In this document: piece after piece, positions 22,021-23,424 of the stretch
How the letters are laid out: each line of letters begins with the position of its first letter
How positions within the stretch are numbered: position 1 is the stretch's first letter
Source of the DNA: JANOQP01 sp044227705
GTDB lineage: Bacteria > Bacteroidota > Bacteroidia > Chitinophagales > Saprospiraceae
Direction of reading: 5' to 3'
Assembly: GCA_044227705.1 (NCBI GenBank)
Contig: JBGAWE010000052.1
Location: forward strand, 1 to 23,424
DNA length: 23,424 nt
The notes under the pieces: generated by a model
Database searches by the model: none
The model's input: only the letters and a program-made list of their open reading frames with translations
What the model was told of the DNA's origin: nothing
Position numbers and translations under genes: made by a program

Positions 22021-23424
22021 ATGCGGTTCAATCTCATCAAGAAGCTCGGCCAACTGGCCCTCGCCACGACGGTGGCCTGCACGGCGGCCCTCGGACAGAC
22101 CACGCCCACGGCCCAGCCGCCGGTAAAACCGGCCGTCGACCACACCTACAAGCCCCTCACCCTCAAACTGACGGAGGACGGCTCGAAGTACGTCCGCTTC
22201 ATCATGTGGCACCAGGTCTGGATGACGGCCACGCAGAACAACCCCGGCACGGTCAACGTGCGCGGCAAGGACATCGGCGACGACTGGTCGACCTCGGTGG
22301 CCATGCGCCGGTCGCGCTTTCTTGCCTATTCCCAGATTTCGCCGCGGGCGCTCATCCTCACGCACTGGGGCATCAACAACCAGTCGCCCGTCAACGGCGG
22401 CGCGTCGGCCGGGTCGAGCCTCAACGTGGCGGCCAACAGCGGCGCGAGCAACCTCGCCAAGCGCCCGCAGATCTACCTGCACGACGCCTACACCGAGTTC
22501 GAACTGAAAAAGGACAAGCTCTACCTCGGCGCGGGCCTGCACTACTGGAACGGCATCTCGCGCCTGACGAGCCAGTCGACGCTCAACTTCATGACGCTCG
22601 ACGCGCCCATCTTCAACTGGGCCACCATCGAGGCCGGCGACCAGTTCGCCCGCATGTACGGCATCTACGCGAAGGGCCAGCTCGGGCGGCTCGACTACCG
22701 GCTGTCGCTCGACAAGCCCTTCGTCAACGGGAAGACCCCGCTGGCCGTCGGCAAGAACGTCGCCGAGAACGTCCTCAACGAGCACTGGGCCGAGGCGGGC
22801 TACGTCGACTACATGTTCTGGGACAAGGAATCGGACAAGCTGCCCTATTTCGTCGGCACGCACCTCGGGGCAAAGAAGCTGTTCAATCTCGGCGCTGGCT
22901 TCTACCACCAGAAAGGTGCCTCGCTGTACAAGACAGAAACCGACTCGACCTTTCAGGACCACCTCTGCCTCGGGGCCGACGCCATCGTCGAGTACCCGCT
23001 CAACCGGGCGAAGGGCACGATGCTGCACGTCTTGGCCACTTTCTACGACTACGACTTCGGGAAGAACTACATCCGCAACATCGGCATCCTCAACGAGCAT
23101 CCGTCGGTCGCTGCAGCCGCCGCGGGCGCGACGGTCGATTCGTGGGCAGGCGGCGGCAACCTGCAGCCGACCATCGGGACCGGCCAGATCCTCTACGCCC
23201 AGGTGGGCTACCTGATGCCGAAAATGCGCAACGGCCAGTCGCTGATGCCCTACTTGACGACGACGTACAAGAAATTTGAGCGGTTGGCCGACCCGTCGGT
23301 GCAGTTCGGCCTCGGCCTCAACTACCTCGACACGGGCCACAACGCGAAGGTGACGCTCGAGTACGCCACGCGGCCGGTCTACAAGGCCAACGCCTCGACG
23401 GGCGCCGTCGAGTCGAACGGCTCG
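22021..23424 (+). CDS. Porin-like outer-membrane protein, 3' end beyond the window
   Basis: An open frame of 468 codons from ATG 22021 to the window edge without a stop. It begins MRFNLIKKLGQLALATTVAC, a signal peptide with likely cleavage after ALG (about residue 25), and AGGA lies 3 bases before the ATG. The mature part has strands such as KYVRFIMWHQVWMTATQNNP (56-75), AMRRSRFLAYSQISPRALIL (94-113), LYLGAGLHYWNGIS, RMYGIYAKGQLGRLDYRLSL and GQILYAQVGYLMPK, as in porins of the phosphate-selective O/P type found in Bacteroidota. Long frames on the other strand and in another plus frame (21885-23279, 22012-23340) are shadows, since only this frame gives an export signal and barrel strands. Substrate unknown. 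Confidence 0.85.
   Translation, partial: MRFNLIKKLGQLALATTVACTAALGQTTPTAQPPVKPAVDHTYKPLTLKLTEDGSKYVRFIMWHQVWMTATQNNPGTVNVRGKDIGDDWSTSVAMRRSRFLAYSQISPRALILTHWGINNQSPVNGGASAGSSLNVAANSGASNLAKRPQIYLHDAYTEFELKKDKLYLGAGLHYWNGISRLTSQSTLNFMTLDAPIFNWATIEAGDQFARMYGIYAKGQLGRLDYRLSLDKPFVNGKTPLAVGKNVAENVLNEHWAEAGYVDYMFWDKESDKLPYFVGTHLGAKKLFNLGAGFYHQKGASLYKTETDSTFQDHLCLGADAIVEYPLNRAKGTMLHVLATFYDYDFGKNYIRNIGILNEHPSVAAAAAGATVDSWAGGGNLQPTIGTGQILYAQVGYLMPKMRNGQSLMPYLTTTYKKFERLADPSVQFGLGLNYLDTGHNAKVTLEYATRPVYKANASTGAVESNGS

Noticed and set aside
21885..23340. Two long frames (plus 21885-23279 and minus 22012-23340) over the porin-like gene
   Set aside because: Neither has a signal peptide, domain or sensible composition. 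The third frame from ATG 22021 reads as an exported barrel and is open to the window edge.
1..23424. CRISPR arrays, tRNA or rRNA genes, insertion sequences
   Set aside because: No regularly spaced direct repeats, no cloverleaf-like segment and no transposase motif were seen in any gap or frame.

Overview
The window most resembles a high-GC member of the Bacteroidota, probably near the Saprospiria/Lewinella group. This is inferred from content, not from a phylogenetic marker. The supporting signs are two proteins with type IX secretion (T9SS) C-terminal sorting domains, a PorV/PorQ-family barrel, a TonB-dependent receptor with a carboxypeptidase-regulatory N-domain, and Bacteroidota-style promoters (TAnnTTTG at about -7). 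About 95% of the sequence is coding. I see no rRNA, tRNA, IS element or CRISPR.

Layout. 1-1102 (+): 3' part of tyrS. 1099-1800 (-): small outer-membrane barrel protein whose stop overlaps the tyrS stop. 1895-4184 (-): two-gene operon, a HAD phosphatase fused to a DinB/DUF1569-like domain followed by an alkaline phosphatase lipoprotein. 4185-4320: divergent control region with two 16-bp palindromes placed around a good promoter. 4321-6635 (+): ArsR regulator, a 37-codon duplicated copy of the ArsR tail, an SRPBCC-VOC fusion, a DoxX-like membrane protein and a second SRPBCC protein. 6727-8255 (+): MlaE/MlaF-type ABC transporter pair. 8355-9605 (-): secreted T9SS protein. 9710-18734 (-): outer-membrane cassette in the transcription order TonB-dependent receptor, 1374-residue T9SS protein, PorV/PorQ-family barrel, with intergenic hairpin repeats between genes and a strong terminator at the end. 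18991-19968 (-): D-2-hydroxyacid dehydrogenase, divergent from 20101-20757 (+), a lipoprotein, with two promoter motifs facing each other in the gap. 20768-21220 (-): Coq4-like protein. 21417-21725 (+): second ArsR-family regulator. 22021 to the window end (+): 5' part of a porin-like gene that runs off the edge.

The least explained part is 3051-6635. An ArsR-type repressor appears to control itself and a set of small ligand-binding-type domains (two SRPBCC, one VOC, one DoxX-like), and on the other strand a HAD-DinB fusion and a phosphatase. Two of these proteins are two-domain fusions and the repressor tail is duplicated as a separate small ORF. This looks like an ArsR-controlled module of unknown substrate. 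The 9710-18734 cassette probably serves the cell surface: a receptor, a large exported partner, and a barrel of the family that in other members helps T9SS substrates leave the cell.
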